This document shows, in pieces, positions 1 through 9,246 of a DNA stretch of 64,000 bases. Position 1 is the first letter of the stretch. Each line of letters opens with the position of its first letter. The stretch is from contig CAVVWN010000014.1 of assembly GCA_963752045.1 (NCBI GenBank), forward strand, positions 248,001 through 312,000, written 5' to 3'. The translations under genes and the position numbers were made by a program. A model generated the notes under the pieces. It worked only from the letters and a program-made list of their open reading frames with translations, was not told the DNA's origin and did not search any database. This DNA comes from DATKDF01 sp963752045. Lineage in GTDB: Bacteria > Acidobacteriota > Vicinamibacteria > Vicinamibacterales > SCN-69-37.

Positions 1-1032
1 GCCGCCCACCCAGCTGGGACCGTTGTCACTCGTGAAGAAGACGACCGTGTTCCCGTCGAGGCCCAGCTCGCCGAGGAGGTCGATGATGCGCCCGACGTCG
101 CGATCCATGCGCGTGATCATCGCGGCGTACGCCGCGCGCGGCGTGCGGTGCGGCAGGTAGCCCGAGCCGATGGCGCTCGTCCCCGTGTACGGCGTCTCGG
201 GAAACGCGCCCTCATACTCTTTCAGCGCGTCCTCAGGCACCTGCAGCGCAACGTGCGGAATCGTGAACGGCACGTACAGGAAGAACGGCCGGTCCCGGTT
301 CGAGCGGATGAAACCGAGCGTTTCGTCGACGATGAGATCGTGCGAGTACTCCTGGCCTGTGAAGCGCGTGTAGAGCGACGCGTCGTTCACGTCGGCGTCA
401 GGCGGCAGCCGCTGGTGCGGCAGGTAGTACTCGTTGTCGAGCATCACCTTCTCGTCGTTGCGCCACAGCCACGGCGGGTAATAGCTGTGGGCAATGCGCT
501 GGCAGAGATATCCGAAGAAGTGGTCGAACCCCTGCAGGTTCGGCGCGCCGGTCGACCCGGGCCCGCCGAGGCCCCACTTGCCCATGGCCGCCGTGACGTA
601 GCCAGCCTGCTGCAGCAGGGTGCCGACGGTGGTCGTGTCTGGGAGCAGCGGCCGCTGGCCCTCGAGCGACAGGTCACGCCACACATCGCCGCGCGACGCG
701 AGCTCGTCGTTGTTGCGGATGTAAGCGTGACCGGTGTGCAGGCCCGTGAGCAGCGTGCCGCGCGACGGCGCGCACACCGGGCTGCCGGAATAATGCTGCG
801 TGAAGCGCATGCCCTCGGCAGCCATCCGGTCGAGGCGCGGGGTGCGAATCTTCTGCTGTCCGTACGAGCCGAGCTCGCCGTAGCCGAGATCGTCGGCCAC
901 GATCAGGACGATGTTCGGCGAGCGCACCTGCCGGGCGGGGCCTGCCGAGATCGTGGCGACCGCGACGAGCGCGGCACCGACGCCGGCAATCGCGAAGAGG
1001 GCGGTGTGTCCGGTTGGTCGTGGGAATCTCAC
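1..1032 (-). CDS. secreted sulfatase (arylsulfatase family), 3' end outside window
   Basis: 344 codons are visible; the C-terminus runs off the left edge. Start is GTG at 1032; the ATG just upstream is followed by an in-frame TGA. Residues 1-31 form a hydrophobic signal peptide. The alkaline-phosphatase-fold sulfatase signature follows: metal-binding VADDLGYGELGSYG (about 45-58), then C-A-P-S-R with Cys87, the residue converted to formylglycine by an anaerobic or aerobic sulfatase-maturating enzyme. GKWGLGG and the late FTSDNGP metal-site motif are also present. It should hydrolyse sulfate esters in the periplasm or outside the cell; the substrate (polysaccharide, aryl or choline sulfate) cannot be read from the sequence. 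It is divergent from the FAD oxidase at 1084. Confidence 0.93.
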   Translation of the reverse strand, partial: MRFPRPTGHTALFAIAGVGAALVAVATISAGPARQVRSPNIVLIVADDLGYGELGSYGQQKIRTPRLDRMAAEGMRFTQHYSGSPVCAPSRGTLLTGLHTGHAYIRNNDELASRGDVWRDLSLEGQRPLLPDTTTVGTLLQQAGYVTAAMGKWGLGGPGSTGAPNLQGFDHFFGYLCQRIAHSYYPPWLWRNDEKVMLDNEYYLPHQRLPPDADVNDASLYTRFTGQEYSHDLIVDETLGFIRSNRDRPFFLYVPFTIPHVALQVPEDALKEYEGAFPETPYTGTSAIGSGYLPHRTPRAAYAAMITRMDRDVGRIIDLLGELGLDGNTVVFFTSDNGPSWVGG

Positions 1033-1083
1033 GCGTGCATCCTATAGCGATTCAACTAGAATGGCTGCCACTGAACGACGCCT

Positions 1084-2694
1084 GTGATTGCCCGCGCACG
1101 CGAACCAACCGGTGAGGTCGCAACCGACATCGTCGACCGGTCACGAGACACCCTCGCCCGTTACCTCGAGGACGCCGCTCACTATCCGGGCGGAGCCGCC
1201 GACGCCGTTGCCAGGCCCCGAACGGAAGCGGATGTGTCGCACCTTCTGCATGCCGCAACATCCGTCCTGCCCGTCGGCGCGCAGTCCTCGGTGACCGGTG
1301 GCGCCACACCGCGGGGCGGGCTCGTCCTCTCGACCGAACGACTGACGACGATCGAGTCTGCCGGCACCTCGATGGTGCGCGCGGGCGCGGGCGTCGCGCT
1401 CGACTCGCTCCAGTCCTGGCTCGGCGAACGCGGCCGTTGGTACCCGCCGGTGCCGACCTTCACCGGCGCCTTTGTCGGAGGTGTGGTGTCGACGAACGCA
1501 GCCGGCGCGGCCACATTCAAGTACGGACCCACGCGACCCTGGGTGCGCAGTCTCTCGATCGTGCTGGCGTGCGGCCATGTGCTGGACATCGAGCGCGGCC
1601 GTGTGCGCGCGGACCCGGGACGGCGATTCCGGATCGAGTGCCCGTGCGGCTCGCGTGACGTGCGACCGGGCACGTACGTCATCCCGGACGTTCCAAAAGT
1701 CTCGGCCGGCTACTTCGCGGCGCCGGACATGGACCTCATCGACCTCTTCATCGGCGCGGAAGGCACGCTCGGCGTCATCACCGGCGTGACCTTCGAGACC
1801 CTGCCGGCACGCCCCGCCCTGGCCCTCGCCCTCGTGCCCGTGCCGGCCGAGGCCGCGGCCATCGCGCTCGTGGACGACATGCGCCGGGCGTCCCGGCTGA
1901 CCTGGGAACGGCATGATGAGACCGGCCTCGACGTGGCGGCGATTGAGCAACTGGACCGGCGGTGCCTGCAGATGCTGCAGGAAGACGGGCTCGCCGACAA
2001 GTGCGGCGTCGCGATCCCGGAAGACACCGAGGTCGCGCTCATCGTGCACCTGGAGCTTGGCGACGGCGTCACGGCAAGCGCCGCGTTCGACGAGATCGCG
2101 CTTGCGCTCTCGCCGGATGGCCCGGCGACGCCGCTCGCGGCATTCTGCCGGCTGCTCGACGCGCATGGCCTCGTCGATCGGACGGAGCTGGCCATGCCTG
2201 GCGACGAGCGGCGCGCGGGGCAGTTGCTCGAGTTCCGCGAGGGCGCGCCGGCCGGCGTCAATCGGCGCGTCGGTGACGCGAAGCGCGCGACGGGCGACGC
2301 GCGCATCCAGAAGACCGCGGCCGACATGATCGTGCCCTTCGACCGGTTCGCCGAGATCATGAGGGTCTATCACGACGGATACCGGCGCCGCGGCCTCGAC
2401 TACGCCATCTGGGGCCACATCTCCGACGGCAACGTTCACCCGAACGTGATTCCCCGCTCGCATGCCGACGTGGAGGCCGGGCAGGAGGCGATCCGCGAGT
2501 TCGGACGCATCGTCAAACAGATGGGCGGATGCCCGCTGGCCGAGCACGGCGTGGGCAGGAGCCCGCTGAAGCAGGCGCTGCTCCGCGACTTCTACGGCGA
2601 GTCAGCCATCGACGAGATGCGGGCAATCAAGCGCGCGCTCGATCCGGACGGCAAGCTCGCGCCAGGCGTCATCGTCGGCAACCACGGACGGTAG
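1084..2694 (+). CDS. FAD-binding oxidase, GlcD / D-lactate dehydrogenase type
   Basis: 536 residues from a GTG start. The N-terminal half is an FAD_binding_4 (PCMH) domain: PRTEADVSHLL, the glycine-rich GGATPRGG stretch, and GAEGTLGVITGVTFETLP near residue 220. The C-terminal half is the FAD-oxidase C domain with HISDGNVHPNV and AEHGVGRSPLK, whose histidines bind metal or substrate in this family, ending in the usual LDPDGKLAPGV. The family oxidises 2-hydroxy acids such as D-lactate or glycolate. No FeS domain is fused and no glcE/glcF-like gene is adjacent, so the electron acceptor is unknown. An atypical insertion around residues 175-205 (CPCGSRDVRPG) is cysteine-bearing. The substrate is not assignable from sequence alone. 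Confidence 0.9.
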   Translation: MIARAREPTGEVATDIVDRSRDTLARYLEDAAHYPGGAADAVARPRTEADVSHLLHAATSVLPVGAQSSVTGGATPRGGLVLSTERLTTIESAGTSMVRAGAGVALDSLQSWLGERGRWYPPVPTFTGAFVGGVVSTNAAGAATFKYGPTRPWVRSLSIVLACGHVLDIERGRVRADPGRRFRIECPCGSRDVRPGTYVIPDVPKVSAGYFAAPDMDLIDLFIGAEGTLGVITGVTFETLPARPALALALVPVPAEAAAIALVDDMRRASRLTWERHDETGLDVAAIEQLDRRCLQMLQEDGLADKCGVAIPEDTEVALIVHLELGDGVTASAAFDEIALALSPDGPATPLAAFCRLLDAHGLVDRTELAMPGDERRAGQLLEFREGAPAGVNRRVGDAKRATGDARIQKTAADMIVPFDRFAEIMRVYHDGYRRRGLDYAIWGHISDGNVHPNVIPRSHADVEAGQEAIREFGRIVKQMGGCPLAEHGVGRSPLKQALLRDFYGESAIDEMRAIKRALDPDGKLAPGVIVGNHGR

Positions 2695-2745
2695 AGCGAT
2701 TTTCGTTTCGGTGTGGCGCGCGATAACGGCCCGAGCGGTTCGAGT

Positions 2746-5232
2746 TCAGCTCTTGAGCGCCTGGAGCGGATCGGCTCGCGACGCACGGCGCGCGGGCACG
2801 AGGCACGCGACGGCGGCCATAAGGAGAAGGGCGACCGGCACCAGCACGAACGTCAGCGGGTCGCGCGTGCTCACGCCGTACACGAGGCTCGAGATCAGCG
2901 ACCCGCCGAGCGCCGCCACTGAAAGGCCGGCGGCGACCCCGACGGCCGCGAGAAAGAGCCCCTGGCCGAGCACGAGACCCAGGAGGCGGCCCGGCGTGGC
3001 GCCGAGCGCAGCGCGAATGCCCAACTCGCGTCGGCGCCTGGCGACCGAATAAGAGACCGCGCCGAACAGACCGGCGCTCGCGATGATGAGCGCAAGCGAC
3101 GCGAACCCGCCGACGAGCACGGAGTACAGCCGCGGCTCGGACAGACCCTGGCGGAGGCGATCCTCCATCGACTGCAGTGATTCGATGGATATTGCCGGGT
3201 GCGCGTCCCGCGCGATGTCCCGCACGACAGGCGAAAGCGCCACCGGATCCCCTGAGGTCCGCACGACGACGCTCGGTAGCGCGAACTCGAGTCCCGCGGG
3301 CCGCTGGGCGAGCGACACGAACACTTCCGGCCGCGGTGGCTCTCCGCCGACTCGGGGATGCACGTCGTCGACGACGCCGACGATCTCCCACTCGTTCACG
3401 TCCTCGGCAAAGCCAATGGGCAATCGGACGCCAAGACCACTGCCCGTGAGGTACTGGCGCACGAAGGCGCGATTGACGACGACCACGGGCGGGCTCGACC
3501 GTGTGTCGTCATCGCGGAGCCACCGGCCGTCCACGACGCGAATGCCCATGGCCAGCTGGTAGCCGGGGCTCACCGTTCGCACCGCAGCCTGAGCATCCCT
3601 TGGCGTCCCACCCGGGCCCTGGGCCGGCAACTGGAATGCCGCCAGCGACTCCAAGTTGGCCATGGGGAGAACGGTGGTGAATCCCGCCGCGGCGACGTTC
3701 GGCTGGGCGGTCAGCCGTTCGAGGATCTCGGTCATGGCTCGCGCGCGGGTCTCGCCTGTGAAGGCGTAGGCAGGCATCGCCAGCTCGGCCGTGAGCACGT
3801 GCGCCGGTTCGTACCCGCGGTCGATCGCCCAGCGCTCGGCGAAGCTCCGCGCAAGAAGCACCGCGCCGACGAGCAAGAGGGTTGCCGCCGCGACCTGCGC
3901 CACCATCACCGTCCCGCGCAGCAATCCTGCCGTCGAGCGCAGGCCGACGCCGACAGGCGCCAGGCTGTCTTCGTTCAGCACAGCCAGGAGGTCGAGGCGC
4001 CGGGCCTGAACGGCCGGCAGAACACCAAAGGCCGCACCGGCGATGAGGGCCATGGCCATCGCGCCGGCGACGAGCACGCCATCGAGCCGGATGTCGGTGA
4101 TCCGCGGGAAGTCCGGCGGAAGAAGTGAGGGAAGCGTCGCGTGAAGCGCCACCGCGACGACAACGCCGGCGACGCCTCCCAGCACGCCGAGGAGCGTGCC
4201 TTCAATCACGAGCTGCCGCGCGAGCCGCCCGTGACCGGCGCCAATCGCGCCGCGGATGGCGAGCTCGCGGCGCCGGGCGGTCGATCGGGCCAGCTGCATG
4301 CTCGAGACGTTGGCCACGGCGGTCAGAAACAGCAACGCGACGGCCGCCATGAGCAGAAAGAGCGCCGGCCGCACCTCGCCGGCGAGAAAATCCAGCAGCG
4401 GCACCGCGTTCACGACAGGCGGTCCGTTCGAGCCGAAGACAGCCATCCCAACCAGTCCCAACTGCGTGCCGCTCCGGGCGCGGGAGGTCGCCTCGGCACT
4501 TGCCTGCTCGGCCGTGACGCCCGGTTTCATGCGCGCGACGGCGCCGAAGAGCGACACGCTGTTGGCGGCGGGCGCGGGCACCGCGAACGGCACCCAGAAC
4601 CGGTGATGACGGTCGGGAAACACGAACTCTGGAGGCGCGACACCGATGACCGCGTACGACTCGCCGTCGAGCCGCACCGTCCGGCCGACTGCGTCTGGCA
4701 TCCCGCCGAAGCGCTCCATCCACAGGCCGTGCGAAAGAACGATGACGTTGCGGTTGCCCTCGACCTCGTTCGCGTCGTTGAAATACGAACCACGGGCGGG
4801 CGTCGAGGCGAGCACTCGAAACAGGCTGGCCGTCGCGGCCAGGCCCCGCACGCGCGCCGGCTCGGCACCGTCGAGCTCGAACGTGAGTGCGCGAACCGAG
4901 AACGCGGCGAGCTCGTCGATCGTCTGGCCCCCTTCGCGCCAGGCGTGGTACGGCGCGTTCGACATGATGGGCGGGAGGAGCCGTGTCGTGTCCTCCCTCG
5001 TCTCGACGACGCGGACGAGACGGTCGGCGTGCGGGTAGGGGAACGGACGGGCCAGCACTCCGTAGGCCACGCTCCCGAGTGTCGTGGTGGCGCCAACGCC
5101 GAGGGCCGTCGTGAGCACGGCGATCGCCGTGAAGCCCGGCTGCCGCCGAAGCAGCCGCAGACCGTAACGGACGTCGTGCCAGAGCCCCGTGAGTCTGCTG
5201 GAGGAGTTGTCCGGCATTTGCAGGTCAACCAT
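2746..5232 (-). CDS. duplicated orphan ABC permease (ADOP / MacB-FtsX type)
   Basis: 828 residues starting at MVDLQMPDNS. The N-terminus has the ADOP hallmark HDVRYGLRLLRRQPGFTAI, leading into the first membrane helix. Two MacB_PCD periplasmic domains and two FtsX membrane blocks follow: about residues 380-480 with ARSTARRRELAIRGAIGAG, and the C-terminal YSVARRRRELGIRAALGATPGR. These large permeases are expanded in Acidobacteriota and usually lack a dedicated ATPase gene; none is adjacent here. The role is unknown, and export or envelope signalling is the usual guess. The gene is divergent from the Ser/Thr kinase at 5353. A short degenerate copy of its N-terminal coding sequence lies on the far side of that kinase (8009-8062). 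The frame stays open upstream to 6183, but that part is antisense to the kinase. Confidence 0.92.
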   Translation of the reverse strand: MVDLQMPDNSSSRLTGLWHDVRYGLRLLRRQPGFTAIAVLTTALGVGATTTLGSVAYGVLARPFPYPHADRLVRVVETREDTTRLLPPIMSNAPYHAWREGGQTIDELAAFSVRALTFELDGAEPARVRGLAATASLFRVLASTPARGSYFNDANEVEGNRNVIVLSHGLWMERFGGMPDAVGRTVRLDGESYAVIGVAPPEFVFPDRHHRFWVPFAVPAPAANSVSLFGAVARMKPGVTAEQASAEATSRARSGTQLGLVGMAVFGSNGPPVVNAVPLLDFLAGEVRPALFLLMAAVALLFLTAVANVSSMQLARSTARRRELAIRGAIGAGHGRLARQLVIEGTLLGVLGGVAGVVVAVALHATLPSLLPPDFPRITDIRLDGVLVAGAMAMALIAGAAFGVLPAVQARRLDLLAVLNEDSLAPVGVGLRSTAGLLRGTVMVAQVAAATLLLVGAVLLARSFAERWAIDRGYEPAHVLTAELAMPAYAFTGETRARAMTEILERLTAQPNVAAAGFTTVLPMANLESLAAFQLPAQGPGGTPRDAQAAVRTVSPGYQLAMGIRVVDGRWLRDDDTRSSPPVVVVNRAFVRQYLTGSGLGVRLPIGFAEDVNEWEIVGVVDDVHPRVGGEPPRPEVFVSLAQRPAGLEFALPSVVVRTSGDPVALSPVVRDIARDAHPAISIESLQSMEDRLRQGLSEPRLYSVLVGGFASLALIIASAGLFGAVSYSVARRRRELGIRAALGATPGRLLGLVLGQGLFLAAVGVAAGLSVAALGGSLISSLVYGVSTRDPLTFVLVPVALLLMAAVACLVPARRASRADPLQALKS

Positions 5233-5352
5233 ACATGCACGATCTTCCCGCCTCAAGCCTGTCCGAATCCGAGACTGGCACGCCGGCGCGGTGGCGGCAT
5301 GGCGCGCGCGCTTGCACGCGCCCCGGCGGCAGACGTACTGTTTCCGGACCAC

Positions 5353-8016
5353 ATGTCCCTTGCGCCCGGTGCCCGGCTGGGGCCCTATGAGATTCTCGGT
5401 CCGCTCGGAGCGGGCGGCATGGGCGAAGTCCATCGCGCTCGCGATACGCGGCTCGACCGCACGGTGGCAATCAAGACGCTCCCGGCCGACGTGTCGCAGG
5501 ATCCGGACCGCCGCGAGCGGCTCGAACGTGAGGCCAGGGCCGTCGCGGCGCTGAGCCACCCGCACATCTGCGCGCTCTACGACATCGGGGAACACGCCGG
5601 CGCCGTGTTCCTCGTCATGGAGTTGCTCGAAGGAACCACGCTCGCCGAACGGCTGGCACGGGGTCCCATGCCGCTCGGCGAGGCGCTCGCCTGCGCCATG
5701 CAGATCGCCGACGGGCTCGACAAAGCCCACCGGCACGGCATCGTGCACCGCGACCTGAAGCCCGGCAACATCATGCTGACGCGCGGCGACAGGCCCGGGC
5801 CTCCGCACGTGAAACTGCTCGATTTCGGCCTGGCCAAGGTCGCGGGCGACGTGGCCTCGGTGCACGACGCGCCGACGGCGATGTCGCCGGTGACGCGCGA
5901 GGGCGAGATTCTCGGCACGCTCAACTACATGGCGCCAGAACAGCTCGAAGGCCGGTCCATCGATGCGCGCGCGGACATCTTCGCCTTCGGCACCATCCTG
6001 TTCGAAATGCTGACCGGCCGGCGGCCGTTCACCGGATCGAGCCAGGCGGGCGTGATCGGCGCCATCCTGCACGCGCCGGCACCGGCGGTGGCCGAGCATG
6101 CGCCCGGTACACCGAGAGCGCTCGCGCACCTCATCACCACCTGCCTCGCAAAGGATCCCGCCCACCGCTGGGCGAGCATTCACGACGTGCTGCTGCAGTT
6201 GAAAGTGATGGCCGCCGAGTCCGAAGAGTTGCCGGCCCCTCGCACGCAGCCCGGCACCAGCCGCGAGCGCGTGGCGTGGGTCCTGGCCACAGTCGCCGCG
6301 GCCGCAGCCCTGACCCTGGCCGTCGCGTTCGTCGCGGGCGGTCGACCGGCCGGGGACACCGCTATCGTCCGCACCGTTCTCTCGGTGCTGCCGCCGGACG
6401 GGGTGCCGCTGGTCTACGGCGAGGCGCCCCAGATTTCACCCGACGGCACGCGCGTGGCCTTCGTCGCGCGCGACCGCGAAGGTGCCACCAGGATCTACCT
6501 CCGCGACCTCGACAGCATGGCGGCGCGCCCGCTCAACGGTACGGAGTACGCCGCCCTGCCCTTCTGGGCTCCAGACAGCCGGCGGCTCGGGTTCTTTGCG
6601 CAGGGGCAACTGAGGACCGTCGACACGGCTGGCGGACCGTCCATCCCGATTGCCGCCGCGCCTGTCCCCCGCGGCGGCACCTGGAACAGCGACGACATGA
6701 TCCTGTTCGTGGCGGTGCCCGTCCAGCCGCCGCTGCTCGTGCCGGCTTCGGGCGGCACGCCGGCGCCGGTGGCGATGCCAGAAGGCGCGCCGGAGCCGCG
6801 CTGGTTCCCCGTGTTCCTGCCTGACGGACGACACTACCTCTACCTCAGTGCCAAGCCCGGCGACGCTGAACCGCGACGGATCAAACTGGCGGCTGTCGAC
6901 GACGGCGCATCCCGGGATCTCACGGTATCGAATGCGCCGGCTGTGTACGCGGAGCCCGGCTACCTGCTGTTCCGCCGCGAGCGCACCCTCGTCGCTCAGC
7001 CGTTCGATCCGCGCACGCTGACGCTCGGCGGCACAGCGACGCCGATCGCCGAAGGGGTGGGCTACAACCCCATTACCTATCAGGGGCTCTTCTCGGCGTC
7101 GGCCACCGGCGCGCTGGCCTACCAGGGAGACGCGCCGGTCTCGAGAATCACATGGTTCGATCGCGACGGGCGACGGATGGGCCCGGCCACACCTGCCGCC
7201 GATCAGAACAATTTCTGTCTCGTGGCCGGCACGCCGCGCATTGTCTACGAAGCGGCCGACCCGGTCACGGGCAACGTCGATCTCTGGACGGTGGCGTCCC
7301 CCGACGGCGCACCGTCGCGGCTCACGTTCGATCCCGGCATCGACTTCTTTCCGGTCTGCGCGCCCGAGGCGCCGGAGGTCGTGTTTGCGACGCTTCGTAC
7401 CGGCCCGCCAGACCTGTTTCGCCTGGCGGTTGACGCACCAGGAAGCGAGCAGAAGGTCTACTCGTCCCCGGTCGCCGATGTTCCCAACCACTGGACGGCG
7501 CATGGTCTGGTCCTCTTCTCCATCCTGAACGCTCAGTTCAACTGGGACATCCACGCGCTTTCGCTTGGCGACGGCAGCACTTTTCCGGTCATCGCGACGT
7601 CGGCCGAAGAGCGGCAGGCGCACCTCTCGCCGGACGGCCGCTGGCTCGCGTACGTGTCGAACGAGAGCGGCAGCTTCGAAGTCTACGCGCAGCCGTTACG
7701 GGGCGGCGGCGCGCGATGGCAGGTCTCGCGCGCGGGCGGCATGCAGCCGCAGTGGGCCGCGGACGGACGCGAGATCTACTACCTGGAGCCGGACACGACC
7801 CTCATCAGCCGCGCCGTGGCGGCCGGACCGTCCGGCCTGGCCTTCGGCCAACCCTCCGTGCTCTTCACGACGAAAGTCAGTGGATGGGAGCCGAACAACC
7901 CGACCGCACAGTACGTGGTCACCGCCGACGGGCGGCGCGTGCTGGCCGGCACGATGACCGACGCGCCGCAGTCGATTACCGTGGCGCTCAACTGGATGCG
8001 TGCGCCCGCGCGGTGA
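5353..8016 (+). CDS. membrane Ser/Thr protein kinase with C-terminal TolB/WD40-like propeller
   Basis: 887 residues. The kinase domain spans about 12-285: glycine loop GAGGMGEV (19-26), catalytic Lys41, HRDLKPGN (132-139), DFG (157-159) and APE (194-196), so all catalytic residues are intact. A single transmembrane helix lies near 308-328. The rest (about 340-887) is a PD40/TolB-like beta-propeller with repeats such as ISPDGTRVAFVARD and LSPDGRWLAYVSNESG. The layout is a cytoplasmic Hanks-type kinase with an extracytoplasmic sensor propeller, a common acidobacterial design. The start MSLAPGARLGPYEI was chosen because it places the kinase at the N-terminus; an in-frame ATG at 5299 is possible. 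The final codons and stop overlap the ADOP remnant at 8009-8062. Confidence 0.93.
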   Translation: MSLAPGARLGPYEILGPLGAGGMGEVHRARDTRLDRTVAIKTLPADVSQDPDRRERLEREARAVAALSHPHICALYDIGEHAGAVFLVMELLEGTTLAERLARGPMPLGEALACAMQIADGLDKAHRHGIVHRDLKPGNIMLTRGDRPGPPHVKLLDFGLAKVAGDVASVHDAPTAMSPVTREGEILGTLNYMAPEQLEGRSIDARADIFAFGTILFEMLTGRRPFTGSSQAGVIGAILHAPAPAVAEHAPGTPRALAHLITTCLAKDPAHRWASIHDVLLQLKVMAAESEELPAPRTQPGTSRERVAWVLATVAAAAALTLAVAFVAGGRPAGDTAIVRTVLSVLPPDGVPLVYGEAPQISPDGTRVAFVARDREGATRIYLRDLDSMAARPLNGTEYAALPFWAPDSRRLGFFAQGQLRTVDTAGGPSIPIAAAPVPRGGTWNSDDMILFVAVPVQPPLLVPASGGTPAPVAMPEGAPEPRWFPVFLPDGRHYLYLSAKPGDAEPRRIKLAAVDDGASRDLTVSNAPAVYAEPGYLLFRRERTLVAQPFDPRTLTLGGTATPIAEGVGYNPITYQGLFSASATGALAYQGDAPVSRITWFDRDGRRMGPATPAADQNNFCLVAGTPRIVYEAADPVTGNVDLWTVASPDGAPSRLTFDPGIDFFPVCAPEAPEVVFATLRTGPPDLFRLAVDAPGSEQKVYSSPVADVPNHWTAHGLVLFSILNAQFNWDIHALSLGDGSTFPVIATSAEERQAHLSPDGRWLAYVSNESGSFEVYAQPLRGGGARWQVSRAGGMQPQWAADGREIYYLEPDTTLISRAVAAGPSGLAFGQPSVLFTTKVSGWEPNNPTAQYVVTADGRRVLAGTMTDAPQSITVALNWMRAPAR

Positions 8017-8062
8017 ATCCCGGCCGCCGCCGGAGCAGCCGTAGGCCGTAACGGACGCGGTG
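8009..8062 (-). pseudogene. remnant of an ADOP permease N-terminus
   Basis: Read on the minus strand from 8062, these 18 codons give HRVRYGLRLLRRRPGFTA. This matches HDVRYGLRLLRRQPGFTA at the start of the permease at 5232 in 16 of 18 residues, with strong identity at DNA level too. No start codon or downstream permease sequence follows, so only a scar is left. It overlaps the last codons and stop of the kinase gene, which means the kinase is flanked on both sides by ADOP sequence. Confidence 0.75.
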
Positions 8063-8082
8063 CGGCCCGACGGACTCCGCCG

Positions 8083-8670
8083 TCAGCGCGGATAGCCCGG
8101 GCTCGCCTTGATCTCGCGGATCTGCAGGATATGACGCTGGGCGTGCGTCGAGATCATGAGGAACCACTGATACACGTCCATGTTGCCGTCGACGAGCTGG
8201 CGCGCGCGCAGCCCGTCCTGAGACGTCCGCGCGTAACCGAGCATCGTCTGCCGCAGTGTCCGGAACGCCGACAGCGATTCGCCGACCTCAGACCACCGCC
8301 CCGTCGGCACGCGGGCCTCGCCCGTCGTCTGGCGGTCAGTGCGGTCGATGCCGTACCAGAGGATCGCCGCGTCGGTCGTCTCGGGCTTCGTCGTGTACGG
8401 GGCCGTTGGAATCGACTTCTGCAACTGGTCCCAGTACTGGGGCTCGGCAATGGCCAGGTGCTCGACGACGTCCATGATGTGCCAGCTCGTCGGCGACGGC
8501 CGGAACGTGAGCTGGGCACGACTGAGGCCGGCGACTTCGCTTTCGAGCCAGCTCTCCGTCATTTCGAGATGGGCCACGAGGCGTCGACGATCGCCGTCGG
8601 TCATCGGTTCATCAATCACCGGGACCGAAGCGAACAGCGCGAGGAGGACGAGTGACAGGTAGAAGGGCAT
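8083..8670 (-). CDS. DinB-family protein with signal peptide
   Basis: 195 residues. A hydrophobic N-terminus (MPFYLSLVLLALFASVPV) suggests export. The remainder is the four-helix DinB/YfiT-like fold: DVVEHLAIAEPQYWDQL carries the first metal-ligand histidine, and STHAQRHILQIREI near the C-terminus supplies the other two in an H-x3-H arrangement. DinB-like proteins bind a divalent metal, and some act as thiol-dependent S-transferases, but most are uncharacterised. Secreted versions with a leader are frequent in Acidobacteriota. Monocistronic; it is divergent from the phosphatase at 8776. Confidence 0.88.
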   Translation of the reverse strand: MPFYLSLVLLALFASVPVIDEPMTDGDRRRLVAHLEMTESWLESEVAGLSRAQLTFRPSPTSWHIMDVVEHLAIAEPQYWDQLQKSIPTAPYTTKPETTDAAILWYGIDRTDRQTTGEARVPTGRWSEVGESLSAFRTLRQTMLGYARTSQDGLRARQLVDGNMDVYQWFLMISTHAQRHILQIREIKASPGYPR

Positions 8671-8775
8671 GCATCATGCTGCGACCGCGCCGCGTCGCCA
8701 GTCAATTGTGCGAAATCGCACGGCGGTCGCAGGAGTCGGCGGGTGCGAGTCGCAGGTGGGACAATGAGGGCACGC

Positions 8776-9246
8776 ATGACCCGGGTTCTCTTCGTCTGCC
8801 TCGGCAACATCTGCCGGTCTCCCGCGGCTGAATCCGTCTTCCGCCACGTCGTTGGCGAGGCCGGCCTCGACGACCGGTTCCTGATTGACTCGGCCGGCAC
8901 GGGCGCCTGGCACGTGGGCGAGCCCGCCGACCGCCGGATGCGGAACGCGGCGCGCAAGCGGGGCATCGAGGTGACGAGCCTGGCCCGGCAGGTCACGATC
9001 GAAGACTTCGAACAGTTCGATCACATTCTGGCGATGGACGCGTCCAACCTCCGGACGCTGCGGAGGATGGCGCCGGCCGAGCACGTACAGAAGCTTCGTC
9101 TCTTCCGGGACCTGGACCCGGAGGCCCCCGGTGGAGATGTTCCCGATCCGTACTACGGCGACTCGGCTGGCTTCGACGAGGTGCTCGACATCGTGACGCG
9201 TGCCGCTCGCGAGCTGCTCGGCGAGCTCGTCGGCGATCGCCGATGA
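8776..9246 (+). CDS. low-molecular-weight protein tyrosine phosphatase family
   Basis: 156 residues. The P-loop C-L-G-N-I-C-R-S (Cys8 to Arg14, CX5R) is at the extreme N-terminus as expected, and the general-acid Asp lies in VPDPYYG near residue 120. ATG 8776 places the P-loop normally; an in-frame ATG at 8764 would add only four residues. The stop overlaps the start of the fructosamine kinase gene (ATGA), so the two are translationally coupled. In other bacteria an LMW-PTP homologue beside a fructosamine-kinase homologue has been linked to dephosphorylation of ribulosamine-5-phosphate adducts, so a deglycation role is at least as likely as tyrosine dephosphorylation. Confidence 0.92.
   Translation: MTRVLFVCLGNICRSPAAESVFRHVVGEAGLDDRFLIDSAGTGAWHVGEPADRRMRNAARKRGIEVTSLARQVTIEDFEQFDHILAMDASNLRTLRRMAPAEHVQKLRLFRDLDPEAPGGDVPDPYYGDSAGFDEVLDIVTRAARELLGELVGDRR

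Noticed and set aside
148..1047. 299-residue open frame on the plus strand
   Set aside because: Antisense to the sulfatase; arginine/valine-rich translation with no family character.
4141..5352. N-terminal extension of the kinase frame upstream of 5353
   Set aside because: Antisense to the ADOP permease; the kinase fold starts normally at MSLAPGARLGPYEI.
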